A DNA stretch of 38,195 nucleotides, from positions 1-38,195 of the forward strand of contig PCWA01000073.1 of the NCBI GenBank assembly GCA_002796125.1, given 5' to 3'. A program made the translations under genes and the position numbers. The notes under the pieces were generated by a model. It was not told the origin of the DNA and ran no database searches. It worked only from the letters and a program-made list of their open reading frames with translations. The first letter of the stretch is position 1, and every line of letters begins with the position of its first letter. This DNA comes from Candidatus Ghiorseimicrobium undicola. Lineage in GTDB: Bacteria > Omnitrophota > Gorgyraeia > Ghiorseimicrobiales > Ghiorseimicrobiaceae. Of the stretch, positions 8,733 through 15,638 are shown one piece after another.

Positions 8733-8924
8733 AAATTGCCTAAATTCGCCGGCCGGCTTGGCCTGATTTTGAGCAGGGCCTAACGCAGGCCGAGCGGGCA
8801 CGGTTGGCCTTTGATTGCCTGCCGGCCAGAGCGAGGCCGAGTAGCGGAGCGCGATTTTCCACGCCGGGGAAAATCGCGCGTTCCTGCGATAAATCGGGCC
8901 AAGGCGGCCGGCAGCGATACAAAA
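8733..8924. repeat. MITE-like interspersed repeat, long form, copy 1
   Basis: This copy fills most of the 345-base gap between the permease gene and the AsmA-like gene. The left terminus is AAATTGCCTAAATT (8733-8746), identical to that of copy 2. Three stem-loops follow: GGCCTG/CAGGCC (8760-8765 with 8786-8791), TGGCC/GGCCA (8805-8809 with 8824-8828), and a 12-bp stem (8849-8860 with 8868-8879). The first hundred or so core bases match copy 4 at about 94 percent by eye. The right terminus is degraded and abuts the stop codon of the 8925-10949 gene. No transposase is encoded. A 62-codon open frame inside it is a by-product of the repeat. Confidence 0.85.
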
Positions 8925-10949
8925 TCAATGCGCGATATCAAATATCGCCTGCTCAACATTTCTCTCAATAGCGCGTTCAATAAAATCAGGTATGCGCGCC
9001 TTAAGCCGCTGTTTAAAATCCGATTCCAGCCATTTAAAATTCATCGCGGACAATAACCCGGAAAGCTGAAAATCAAAAACCAGTGATTCAATATCATTCC
9101 CTAAGATGCTCAATAACGGCCTGAATTTAGGCGACCCTTCAAGAATAGGGCGCGATAGGCCTAAAGACAACCTACTTTCAACCAAGCCGTTTTCCAGCTG
9201 CCTGAAATAACCGTCCAGGCTAATTTGAGATGAATCCAAATCTATTATATCCATTCCGGCAGACTCATCATCCACCAGAAAAGCCCCGGAAAGCCGGCCG
9301 AATTCTATCCTGGACAGTCCCGGCATGGCGAAAAAATCAGCAAGCCATTTAAAGAATTCGAAATTCTCCAAATAGCCGTCTCTCATAATCATCCCTCCTT
9401 TTAAAATCGATCCGTCGTAATTGTCATATGAGAGGCGGCTGCTTATCTTGCCATGTACTTTTGAAAAATGCTCCAAAACTAAGGCAAGCTTATTTGCCTC
9501 GGCATCCTTAACCCTGAAATCAAACCGGAGCTTTAAAGGTAAGCCGGAAGTATCAATCTGGCCCCTGCCGCTTAAAATCCCGCCGTAAATTCCGGAATCA
9601 AAAATTAAAGGTTTCTTTATTTCATGCCCATAATCCAACTCTGATGAAAAGTTATCCAGAAATACATTATAAAAGTTATCCTGTGCCCAATAAGATAAGT
9701 CGGCGCCGTTAAAATTAATTTCCAAAACCTTCTTATCTAAAGGCTTGAAATTCAAATTGTCAAAAATTATTTCCGCTTTCTCGGCGCTCGGCTTATTAGC
9801 GCCTTTACGCCTAAATTCGGAAGCAATCTTGCCGTAAAAACCCCAATCTTTTAGGGTTCCGGATATGGCGGCGTCAAAGGCGTTATAATTGCGGATCCGC
9901 GCCTGTTTAAGCTGATCTTGATATGAAGAAAATTTTAAATCCATAGAAACTGCCGGTACAAAGAATACATCTCCGGCGATATGAATAGGAACGTTGTTTA
10001 GAAAAAAATCAAGTGATTGTATTTTAAGGCTTGCCGCCAAAAATTTCATGCGCCAGGATATATCGGAAATCTCCAAATCTGTATTAAACTGCCTCTGCGG
10101 CAGAGCTAATTTATCGGCTCGCCAACCCAGGCGCCGGAAAAGGCCTGCCGGGAAATTACTTCCTGTCTTGTTTTCGGAAAATCTCTTTAAAAAATCATTT
10201 AATTCGAAAAAACCGTTTAATTGCAATGTGCTATTTTCGTAAAAACCCCAAAATCTTGAAAATAATTTATCGGCCTTAAACTCCAAATCATCTATCCTTA
10301 CGCCGTTACTTTCCAAAGCGCCTTTAAATTTGAATTTCAAAATATGCCCTGCCTTGCTGCCGGCGCTAAAGATATTCGGAATTTTTAACGAACCTTTCAC
10401 CAAAACATCTCTTTGGCGTATTCTAAGCCGCGTTAGGACAGACGCATTTAAAACACGGCCGTCCGGTAAAGAAAAAGACAAATTGATTTTTTCCAGGTTA
10501 ACCGCTAAATCATCCGGCGGGGTCAATTTTGCCAAAAATGCCAATAAAGGCCCCATGTTTTCTTTTAAAAAAGCGGCGCATAAAAAAATATCGGCACCAG
10601 CACCCTCTATTTTTATATCAGTAACTATCAGCTCCCCCGCGGATAAAAACCGCAGTAAAGAAAAACTGATTTTCAACTTATCGATAATAAGGGTAGGCGC
10701 GGAACCGCCTCCGCCGCTATCGTAAAAACGGGCTTGGCTTAAAATTACCCGATTAAAAGGGGAATAGGTTATTCTGGCGATCGATATTTTCCCGGGGAGA
10801 TTTTGCGAAAAATATTGCTCTATTTCTGTCTTGAGGCTAGGCGGGAAAAATTTCTTATTTATGAATAAAGCCGTTGCAAAATAAGCCAGAACAAAAATAA
10901 CGGATAAAACGATAATTATTCTAAAAAGGTATTTTCGCAAACAAATCAC
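8925..10949 (-). CDS. Large AsmA-like/TamB-like envelope protein
   Basis: This protein of about 674 residues has one N-terminal membrane segment (about residues 9-29) and then a long, repetitive, beta-rich body. Alternating hydrophobic strands and phrases such as IDKLKISFSLLRFLSAGELIV occur near residues 85-110. A C-terminal part (about 480-640) with RIEFGRLSGAF and SLDGYFRQLENG resembles AsmA_2/DUF3971 domains. Such proteins form hydrophobic grooves that help move phospholipid between membranes. The frame opens with GTG at 10949 and overlaps the upstream TPR gene by 29 bp; a TTG at 10940 is an alternative start. Its stop codon lies directly at the edge of repeat copy 1, so the last residues may have been shaped by that insertion. 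Confidence 0.68.
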   Translation of the reverse strand: MICLRKYLFRIIIVLSVIFVLAYFATALFINKKFFPPSLKTEIEQYFSQNLPGKISIARITYSPFNRVILSQARFYDSGGGGSAPTLIIDKLKISFSLLRFLSAGELIVTDIKIEGAGADIFLCAAFLKENMGPLLAFLAKLTPPDDLAVNLEKINLSFSLPDGRVLNASVLTRLRIRQRDVLVKGSLKIPNIFSAGSKAGHILKFKFKGALESNGVRIDDLEFKADKLFSRFWGFYENSTLQLNGFFELNDFLKRFSENKTGSNFPAGLFRRLGWRADKLALPQRQFNTDLEISDISWRMKFLAASLKIQSLDFFLNNVPIHIAGDVFFVPAVSMDLKFSSYQDQLKQARIRNYNAFDAAISGTLKDWGFYGKIASEFRRKGANKPSAEKAEIIFDNLNFKPLDKKVLEINFNGADLSYWAQDNFYNVFLDNFSSELDYGHEIKKPLIFDSGIYGGILSGRGQIDTSGLPLKLRFDFRVKDAEANKLALVLEHFSKVHGKISSRLSYDNYDGSILKGGMIMRDGYLENFEFFKWLADFFAMPGLSRIEFGRLSGAFLVDDESAGMDIIDLDSSQISLDGYFRQLENGLVESRLSLGLSRPILEGSPKFRPLLSILGNDIESLVFDFQLSGLLSAMNFKWLESDFKQRLKARIPDFIERAIERNVEQAIFDIAH

Positions 10950-11439
10950 CGTTTATATAGAAATCTACGTGGTCAATAAAATATACGGCTTTGTATTTTT
11001 TTGAAAGCGCCGAATGGTAAGTATACTCTTTGGAATCCCTGAATAGAAGCACAAGCTGCTTAGAAGAAGCAACCTGTTTTTTGATATCGCGGACTGCCGC
11101 CGCATCATTTCTTGCTTGCGCCATTAGCAATAGATACGGAAAGGCGAAAAGATGCGGTTTGGAATCCGCATGCTCGGAAACAATTTTTTCAAGGGCAAGC
11201 CTGGCATCTTTATAGTCGCCGATTGAAAAATAATATTCTGCGCTGGCAAATAGCGTATCAGGCGCAAACTTGGAATCAGGGTATCCCTCCAATAACATAT
11301 GGAAGCTCATAAAAGCAAAATCTAAATTCCCCGAACGCGCTGACTTAATGCCTTCAAAGTATAGGGCCTTATCTTCAGATGCGCCATAGGCCAATGAAAC
11401 CGACAAAAAAATAATAAGGAAAGTTATTTTTATGCGCAT
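10921..11439 (-). CDS. Exported TPR protein (YbgF/CpoB-like)
   Basis: This 172-residue protein has a clear Sec signal peptide (MRIKITFLIIFLSVSLAYGAS, cut near residue 19). Two to three TPR-like helical pairs follow, at about 25-60 and 63-98: YFEGIKSARSGNLDFAFM, then LLEGYPDSKFAPDTL, then YYFSIGDYKDARLALEKI. The phrase EGYPDSKFAPDTLF is the pattern of YbgF/BamD-type periplasmic TPR proteins. It overlaps the start of the AsmA-like gene by 29 bp, so both are likely translated from one message and act in envelope maintenance. The exact partner is unknown. Confidence 0.72.
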   Translation of the reverse strand: MRIKITFLIIFLSVSLAYGASEDKALYFEGIKSARSGNLDFAFMSFHMLLEGYPDSKFAPDTLFASAEYYFSIGDYKDARLALEKIVSEHADSKPHLFAFPYLLLMAQARNDAAAVRDIKKQVASSKQLVLLFRDSKEYTYHSALSKKYKAVYFIDHVDFYINGDLFAKIPF

Positions 11440-11511
11440 AGAAATTAATAGCTATAACAGGGTTATTTATAAACAGTTACATTATATCAGATTATAGAAA
11501 ATTAGGGAATT

Positions 11512-11895
11512 TTATTTTGAGGAATCATCGCCTTTTATGGCCTCTTCTAAGGCGGCGATTATATCTAAAGGCTGGATAGGCTTGATAAGGCATTTTTCTA
11601 TGCCGCATATCCGGATAAGCGGCCTATGTTCATCATTGGCATAAAATCCGGTCATGCCGATTACGGGGATATTTGCAAGCTTAGGAAGCTTGCGTAATTC
11701 AGCCGTAAATTTAAAACCGCTTACCGGGCTCATTTTTAAATCCACTAAAACAGCAGCGGGCATTATACCGCCTATCTGCGCAAGCGCTTCTTCAGCATCG
11801 GTAAAAAGATGGACTTTATAACCGCTCAATTTTAATGTTTCCGCGGCTTCTTCAACGAAAAGTTTATCGTCATCTATTATCATCACCCTGCTCAT
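11512..11895 (-). CDS. CheY-like response regulator receiver protein
   Basis: The ATG at 11895 gives 127 residues. It has AAGGAG seven bases upstream, whereas the longer frame begins with a GTG that overlaps that ribosome site. The protein is a lone receiver domain: acidic residues DDD at 8-10, phospho-acceptor Asp52 in VLVDLKMSPVSG, Thr in IGMTG and Lys in CLIKPI. No output domain is present. The leader carries a hairpin element shared with the gene at 27840-28013. It lies 73 bp after the HTH-receiver gene and may be cotranscribed with it. Signalling partners are not visible in the window. Confidence 0.88.
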   Translation of the reverse strand: MSRVMIIDDDKLFVEEAAETLKLSGYKVHLFTDAEEALAQIGGIMPAAVLVDLKMSPVSGFKFTAELRKLPKLANIPVIGMTGFYANDEHRPLIRICGIEKCLIKPIQPLDIIAALEEAIKGDDSSK

Positions 11896-11901
11896 TAAAC
11901 G

Positions 11902-11952
11902 CTCCTTCACAGTTAGTGAACACTTGCGCTTACAAGGTATTGCGCAAATGTT
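11902..11952 (-). promoter_or_regulatory. Structured leader element, copy A, before a receiver gene
   Basis: Read on the minus strand, a stem (arms 11942-11952 and 11919-11929, six paired core bases TTGCGC/GCGCAA plus outer pairs) encloses a 12-base loop at 11930-11941. A 17-base linker leads to the Shine-Dalgarno sequence at 11902-11907. The same arrangement, with the same linker length and similar linker sequence, is found at 28020-28071. The stem differs between copies by a compensated pair, and the loop is reverse-complemented. It is best read as a leader that controls translation or transcription of the downstream gene. The identity of the element is unknown. Confidence 0.6.
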
Positions 11953-11967
11953 AAGCCAAACGAAAAA

Positions 11968-12558
11968 CTAGCACGCCAATACTTTATGATTATTTGTAAC
12001 TTTTAAATATTTTTTTATAATTTTCAATAGGTAATCCATATCTACAGGTTTAGAAATATATTCATTCACGCCGGATTTTTTTATTCTGGCTTTATCCTTT
12101 GCCGAAGTCAATGCGGTAATAGCTATAATCGGTATGTCCGCTGTCGCCTTATCCCGTTTAAGTATCTCGCAGACCCTAAACCCGTCCAGGCCGGGCATTT
12201 TAAAATCAAGCAACAAAAGATCGGGTTTTTTCTGGTAAACACTCACACCAACTTCAAAACCGTCTCTGGCAAAATCCAAATCAAATCCCTGGGCGGAAAG
12301 CGCGTCCTGAAGCTCTTCCAAAAACTCATCATCGTCATCGGCTATCAGCAGCCTCTTCTTGCCGCTCAACGCTTCCATGGGAATAGGCAGTTTATACGTC
12401 CGCATGAATTCTAAAAGGTCATCTTTCTTAATCCTGCGGTGGCCGCCGGGAGTAACATATGCCTGAAGCTTACCTTCTTTAATCCAGTTTATGACTGTCG
12501 TATGGTGCACATTGCAAAGATTGGCGGCACTATATGTAGAAAATATGTTGGAAATCAT
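11968..12558 (-). CDS. Excisionase-type helix-turn-helix protein with a C-terminal receiver domain
   Basis: The protein has 196 residues. Residues 6-55 form a MerR/excisionase-like winged helix (STYSAANLCNVHHTTVINWI, then VTPGGHRRIKKDDLLEFM), the HTH_17 pattern. Residues 67-190 form a receiver domain with DDDD at 74-77, phospho-acceptor Asp118 in LLLLDFKMPGLDG, a conserved Thr in ITALT and a conserved Lys in YISKPVD. The order (DNA binding first, receiver last) is opposite to most response regulators. It probably regulates genes in response to phosphorylation. Its own promoter (12594-12622) is overlaid by two PerR-box-like sequences. Confidence 0.88.
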   Translation of the reverse strand: MISNIFSTYSAANLCNVHHTTVINWIKEGKLQAYVTPGGHRRIKKDDLLEFMRTYKLPIPMEALSGKKRLLIADDDDEFLEELQDALSAQGFDLDFARDGFEVGVSVYQKKPDLLLLDFKMPGLDGFRVCEILKRDKATADIPIIAITALTSAKDKARIKKSGVNEYISKPVDMDYLLKIIKKYLKVTNNHKVLAC

Positions 12559-12567
12559 AGCAAACTC

Positions 12568-12622
12568 TTATAATTATTAGAGATTTTATAATTATTATAT
12601 ATTACGGTAGGCGAAAAATCAA
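12568..12622 (-). promoter_or_regulatory. Promoter of the HTH-receiver gene with tandem PerR/Fur-like boxes
   Basis: On the minus strand TTGATT (12617-12622), a 17-base spacer and TATAAT (12594-12599) make a strong promoter. Two copies of TTATAATTATTA (12568-12579 and 12586-12597) lie 18 bases apart. The upstream one extends to a 14 of 15 match to the Bacillus PerR box TTATAATnATTATAA and covers the -10 element; the other matches at fewer positions and lies just downstream. This is repressor-type geometry. No Fur/PerR gene is in the window, and AT richness makes chance a real alternative. The 123-base gap contains nothing else recognisable. Confidence 0.55.
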
Positions 12623-12681
12623 GTTTTTTCTATAAATCCGGGGAAACCTCTGGCCTCATAGAACGCGGACAAACAAAAATT

Positions 12682-13092
12682 CTATTTACACACATTAAAA
12701 AGAACCAGCTCTTCCTTGCGCATGCGCTGCTTAAGCAAGGAAAAAATGTCCTGGAAATCTTTATCGCAATTTTTAGCCTGGCAAGGCTGAGGGTACCGGC
12801 TAAAGAAATCCTTGCAAGATTTAGATATTTCGCCTAAGCCCCTGCCAAAAACATCCAAGGCTTCATCAATACGGCTGTCATCTTTGGCGGCCGATTTTAA
12901 CATTGGATAAAATACGCGGTCTTCTTTATCAAGGTGTTCAAATAATTTGGTTTTGAGAGATAAGAGCTTTGCCTTGCCTTTATCGCTGTCAATGCCGATT
13001 TTCCAGGCCTCCTCCAGGCCGTTTACAATAAATATATGCTCATCATGCAATTGGCCTACCAATGAGGCAAATGCTTCATTTTTTATCAACAT
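12682..13092 (-). CDS. Hemerythrin HHE-domain protein
   Basis: This is a 136-residue all-helical protein with hemerythrin-type ligands. His16 and His19 occur in LHDEHIFIV, and FEHLDKEDRVFYPML, near residues 52-66, contains the H-x-x-x-E pattern typical of the second helix. The helix after that lacks a clear His pair but has MRKEELVLF at the end, and Cys residues occur near 92, 104, 109 and 135. It probably binds oxygen or nitric oxide at a diiron site, although the incomplete ligand set could mean a modified metal centre. It follows a small ferritin-like gene by 18 bp, in a stretch devoted to oxidative stress. Confidence 0.78.
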   Translation of the reverse strand: MLIKNEAFASLVGQLHDEHIFIVNGLEEAWKIGIDSDKGKAKLLSLKTKLFEHLDKEDRVFYPMLKSAAKDDSRIDEALDVFGRGLGEISKSCKDFFSRYPQPCQAKNCDKDFQDIFSLLKQRMRKEELVLFNVCK

Positions 13093-13110
13093 CCCAAACC
13101 TCAGCCTTGT

Positions 13111-13287
13111 TTATTTCATAATCTGCGATATTTTATCCGAAATCGTCTTCTTGTGTTTTTCTTCTTCATTTATCAAAAACAAGCAAAGGTCCTTAATCTC
13201 AGGGTGCTCCAGCGAAAATTTTCTATACATCGCTATTGACGCCTCTTCTTTATTCAATGCGATTTTTAATGCCTCAACAGGGCCCAT
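13111..13287 (-). CDS. 58-residue half-ferritin (rubrerythrin-like two-helix protein)
   Basis: This short frame runs from ATG at 13287 to TAA at 13111. GGAGG and AAGG lie 7-11 bases before the ATG, and an in-frame stop shortly upstream rules out a longer product without another start. The sequence MGPVEALKIALNKEEASIAM contains the E-x-x-A pattern of a rubrerythrin first helix. NEEEKHKKTISDKI (residues 40-53) provides the E-x-x-H pattern of the second helix. Only half of a four-helix ferritin fold is encoded, so a dimer would be needed to make a diiron site. It precedes the hemerythrin gene by 18 bp. The family likeness is clear, the activity inferred. Confidence 0.72.
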   Translation of the reverse strand: MGPVEALKIALNKEEASIAMYRKFSLEHPEIKDLCLFLINEEEKHKKTISDKISQIMK

Positions 13288-13373
13288 AGCTATGCCTTCC
13301 TCCGTATCAGGCGGACACGGTTTATCAAACTTTTAATATGCAAGTAAAAAACACGCTTATGCTCTAGAGGCGA

Positions 13374-13421
13374 TTACTTGTTGGGTTTTGGCTTCTTTTT
13401 ACAGCCGCAGCTATTGCACAT
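13374..13421 (-). CDS. Possible 15-residue Cys-rich peptide
   Basis: A tiny frame, ATG at 13421 to TAA at 13374, reads MCNSCGCKKKPKPNK. AAAGGAT is eight or so bases upstream, a usable ribosome site. Three cysteines in C-x2-C-x-C order followed by a basic tail suggest a metal-binding peptide. It lies among ferritin-like and hemerythrin genes. Such short frames occur by chance, and nothing beyond the motif, the ribosome site and the neighbourhood supports it. Confidence 0.3.
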   Translation of the reverse strand: MCNSCGCKKKPKPNK

Positions 13422-13499
13422 ATTTTATCCTTTCTTTTTTTATTATAACCCAAATCAGGCGCAGAGTCAAAAACCAGCCCTATCTGGGCAGCATACTGA

Positions 13500-13595
13500 A
13501 AATTGCCTAAATTCATCTGCCCGCTCGGCCTGCGTACGCCCCGCTCAAAATCAGGCCAAGCCGGCCATGCTAATCCGCCGCAATTTAGGCAATTT
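13500..13595. repeat. MITE-like interspersed repeat, short form, copy 2
   Basis: This 96-bp element has perfect 14-bp terminal inverted repeats: AAATTGCCTAAATT at 13500-13513 and its reverse complement at 13582-13595. The inside, in reverse orientation, carries the first stem-loop of the long copies (GGCCTG/CAGGCC around a loop containing ATTTTGAGC). It lacks the other two stem-loops. It occupies the gap between the Cys-rich peptide and the CNNM-like gene and has no coding content. Confidence 0.85.
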
Positions 13596-13630
13596 ACTTT
13601 ACGCAACCCCCTATCTGCCGCCCGGATAAA

Positions 13631-14626
13631 CTATTTTGGATGGCCGCTTGCAGACTTCGCCTCTTTTTCATCATATATTTCGCCAAAAAGCTCTTCCAGG
13701 ACATCTTCCATTGTCAAGATACCAATATTTTGTTTGGCGCTATTGCGCACGATAAAAAGATGCTGGTGATAAATCTGAAACTTTTCTAACAACTTATCAG
13801 CCTTCTCGCTATCATCGACAAATATCGGGCGCGAAATAAAATCCTTTACTTTTAGGCCGTAATTATCTTTTGCTATCTCGCGCAGCAGGGCTCTTTGCTG
13901 GGCAATTCCTATAATATTAGCTATATCTTTTTCATAAACCACTATTCTGCTATATGGAAAATTTATAACCTCTTCCTTTGCCTCCTGCAATGTCCTCTCA
14001 GCCTCAAGCGCATATACCATATCCATCGGCCTCATCATATTACCGGCGCGCAGATCGTTAAGCTTAAATACCCGGTTACATAAAACTTCCTCATCCAGCT
14101 CTACTGTCCCGGAATCTCTGCCTATCCTAAGCATAATCTTGATCTCCTCTTCGGTGACTTTCGGCAAGTTAGATTTTGATTTAAAAGGATTCATAGCTAA
14201 AGAGAGTATGGCAATAAACGGCCTAAAGAGCCAAATTAAACCTCTCAGTGAAACGGCACTGGCTAAAGAAACCTGCGTTTTGTAATGTTCGCCTATGGTT
14301 TTAGGTATCACTTCGGAAATTACGATAATCAACAGCGTTATCATGGCCGAGGCGATACCCAGCCAGCGGCTTCCGAATATATAACTAACATGCTGGCCAA
14401 CAAATATAGAGCCGACAATATTAACAGTATTGTTCAGTATGACTATTGTAGCTACGGCAAAATGGACATTTTCTTTAATAAACAAGAGCGCGGGAGCGCC
14501 TTTACGTTTTTGCTCAAATAAAATCCTGGCTCTTGTCAGCGGCAGGCTTAAAATAGCGGCTTCCACCATAGAGCAGACCCCAGATAAAAAAAGCACGCTT
14601 ATGATCAATAAGATTAAAATCAACAT
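13631..14626 (-). CDS. CNNM/DUF21-CBS membrane protein lacking the CorC_HlyC domain
   Basis: The protein has 331 residues. Residues 1-180 form a DUF21/CNNM transmembrane domain with three to four hydrophobic segments (LILILLIISVLFLSGVCSMV at the start, then helices near 57-75, 90-112 and 125-145). Residues 195-315 form a CBS pair, with MRPMDMVYALEAE and a second repeat ending GILTMEDVLEELFGEI. Full-length family members (about 420-450 residues) end in a CorC_HlyC domain; here the protein stops shortly after the CBS pair. CNNM proteins are linked to magnesium or other cation efflux. The gene follows the cyclodeaminase-like gene by 13 bp. Confidence 0.85.
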   Translation of the reverse strand: MLILILLIISVLFLSGVCSMVEAAILSLPLTRARILFEQKRKGAPALLFIKENVHFAVATIVILNNTVNIVGSIFVGQHVSYIFGSRWLGIASAMITLLIIVISEVIPKTIGEHYKTQVSLASAVSLRGLIWLFRPFIAILSLAMNPFKSKSNLPKVTEEEIKIMLRIGRDSGTVELDEEVLCNRVFKLNDLRAGNMMRPMDMVYALEAERTLQEAKEEVINFPYSRIVVYEKDIANIIGIAQQRALLREIAKDNYGLKVKDFISRPIFVDDSEKADKLLEKFQIYHQHLFIVRNSAKQNIGILTMEDVLEELFGEIYDEKEAKSASGHPK

Positions 14627-14639
14627 TAGCTTAACCCTT

Positions 14640-15629
14640 TCAAAAAAACTTAAACCACTTTCCCGCTTTTCGCCTTATAGCGGACTTATAAATTAAATCA
14701 GCTATTGCCAAATCCTGTATGGCAAGCCCGGTAGAATCAAAAACCGTTATTTCGTTTTTATCTGCCCTTGCGCCTTTAGACTTAAAAACAATCTCACCAA
14801 TATCGGCGTAAATATCCCTTTTATGAATTATGCCTTTGGCAAACGCCATATTAATCTCTCCGCTATGAACGGCCTGCTGCCAGTTATCCACAACCACCTT
14901 TGCAGACTTAAGAATCCAGGGGTCCAATTCCTGCTTGCCTTTTGCATCCGCTCCCATGGCATTTATATGCACGCCTTTTTTAAGCCATTGGCGCTTTATC
15001 AATGGTTTAGACGAAGGCGTGGTCGTCACTACGATATCGCTATTTTCCACGCAGCTCTTTGCGGTTTTTGAAGGCAATAGTCCCACCTTTAATGATTTCA
15101 TCTCCTTGATAAAATTATTTACCGATACCATATCCGGCGACCAGATTTTTACTTTCTTTATAGGAAAAATTTCATAAAGTCCGCTAAGCTGCATTCGCGC
15201 CTGCCTGCCGCTGCCGATTAGGCTTACGAGCGCCGATTCAGGGCGAGCCAGATATTTAGCCGCGACCGCCCCTGCAGCAGCCGTCCTCAAAGCAGTAGCG
15301 TATGTGCCGTCCATAACGCAGAGAGGAAAACCATTCCGCGGATCGTTTAATATAATTATGGCCATAACCGCCGGCAGGCCGGATTTATAATTTTTCGGGT
15401 GGACATTAACCCACTTTAAAGCGCATTTATTAAATTTATCGGCATAGACGGGCATTGCCCGAAAATCACCCGAAAATCTACCAAGATGAAGATATATTTT
15501 TGGAGGCATCTGTACCCGGTTTTTTCCGTATTCATAAAACGCCCTTTCTATCGCGATGATCGACTTACGGATATCAACAAGTTTCTCTATTGTTTTTTTA
15601 TCCAAAATCAACGTAGAATATTTTTTCAT
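14640..15629 (-). CDS. Ornithine cyclodeaminase/mu-crystallin family enzyme
   Basis: This 329-residue protein is typical of the OCD/mu-crystallin/alanine dehydrogenase family. It has KWVNVHPKNYKSGLPAVMAI near residues 72-91, the Rossmann glycine motif LIGSGRQARMQL near 137-148, VVTTTPSSKPLI near 200-211, and the family ending FDSTGLAIQDLA near 300-312. Enzymes of this family use NAD(P)H on imino or amino acids; the specific substrate cannot be told. It sits between the cupin gene (10 bp upstream) and the CNNM-like gene, probably as one operon. Confidence 0.88.
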   Translation of the reverse strand: MKKYSTLILDKKTIEKLVDIRKSIIAIERAFYEYGKNRVQMPPKIYLHLGRFSGDFRAMPVYADKFNKCALKWVNVHPKNYKSGLPAVMAIIILNDPRNGFPLCVMDGTYATALRTAAAGAVAAKYLARPESALVSLIGSGRQARMQLSGLYEIFPIKKVKIWSPDMVSVNNFIKEMKSLKVGLLPSKTAKSCVENSDIVVTTTPSSKPLIKRQWLKKGVHINAMGADAKGKQELDPWILKSAKVVVDNWQQAVHSGEINMAFAKGIIHKRDIYADIGEIVFKSKGARADKNEITVFDSTGLAIQDLAIADLIYKSAIRRKAGKWFKFF

Positions 15630-15638
15630 TCGGATTTT

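Noticed and set aside
8740-8928. 62-codon minus-strand open frame
   Set aside because: It lies within repeat copy 1 and its translation is matched by the frame in copy 4 only because the DNA repeat is conserved. No ribosome site or protein family was recognised.
13364-13629. Open frames on both strands over repeat copy 2
   Set aside because: They run through the inverted repeats and have no start signal. The stretch is explained by the repeat and the small peptide.
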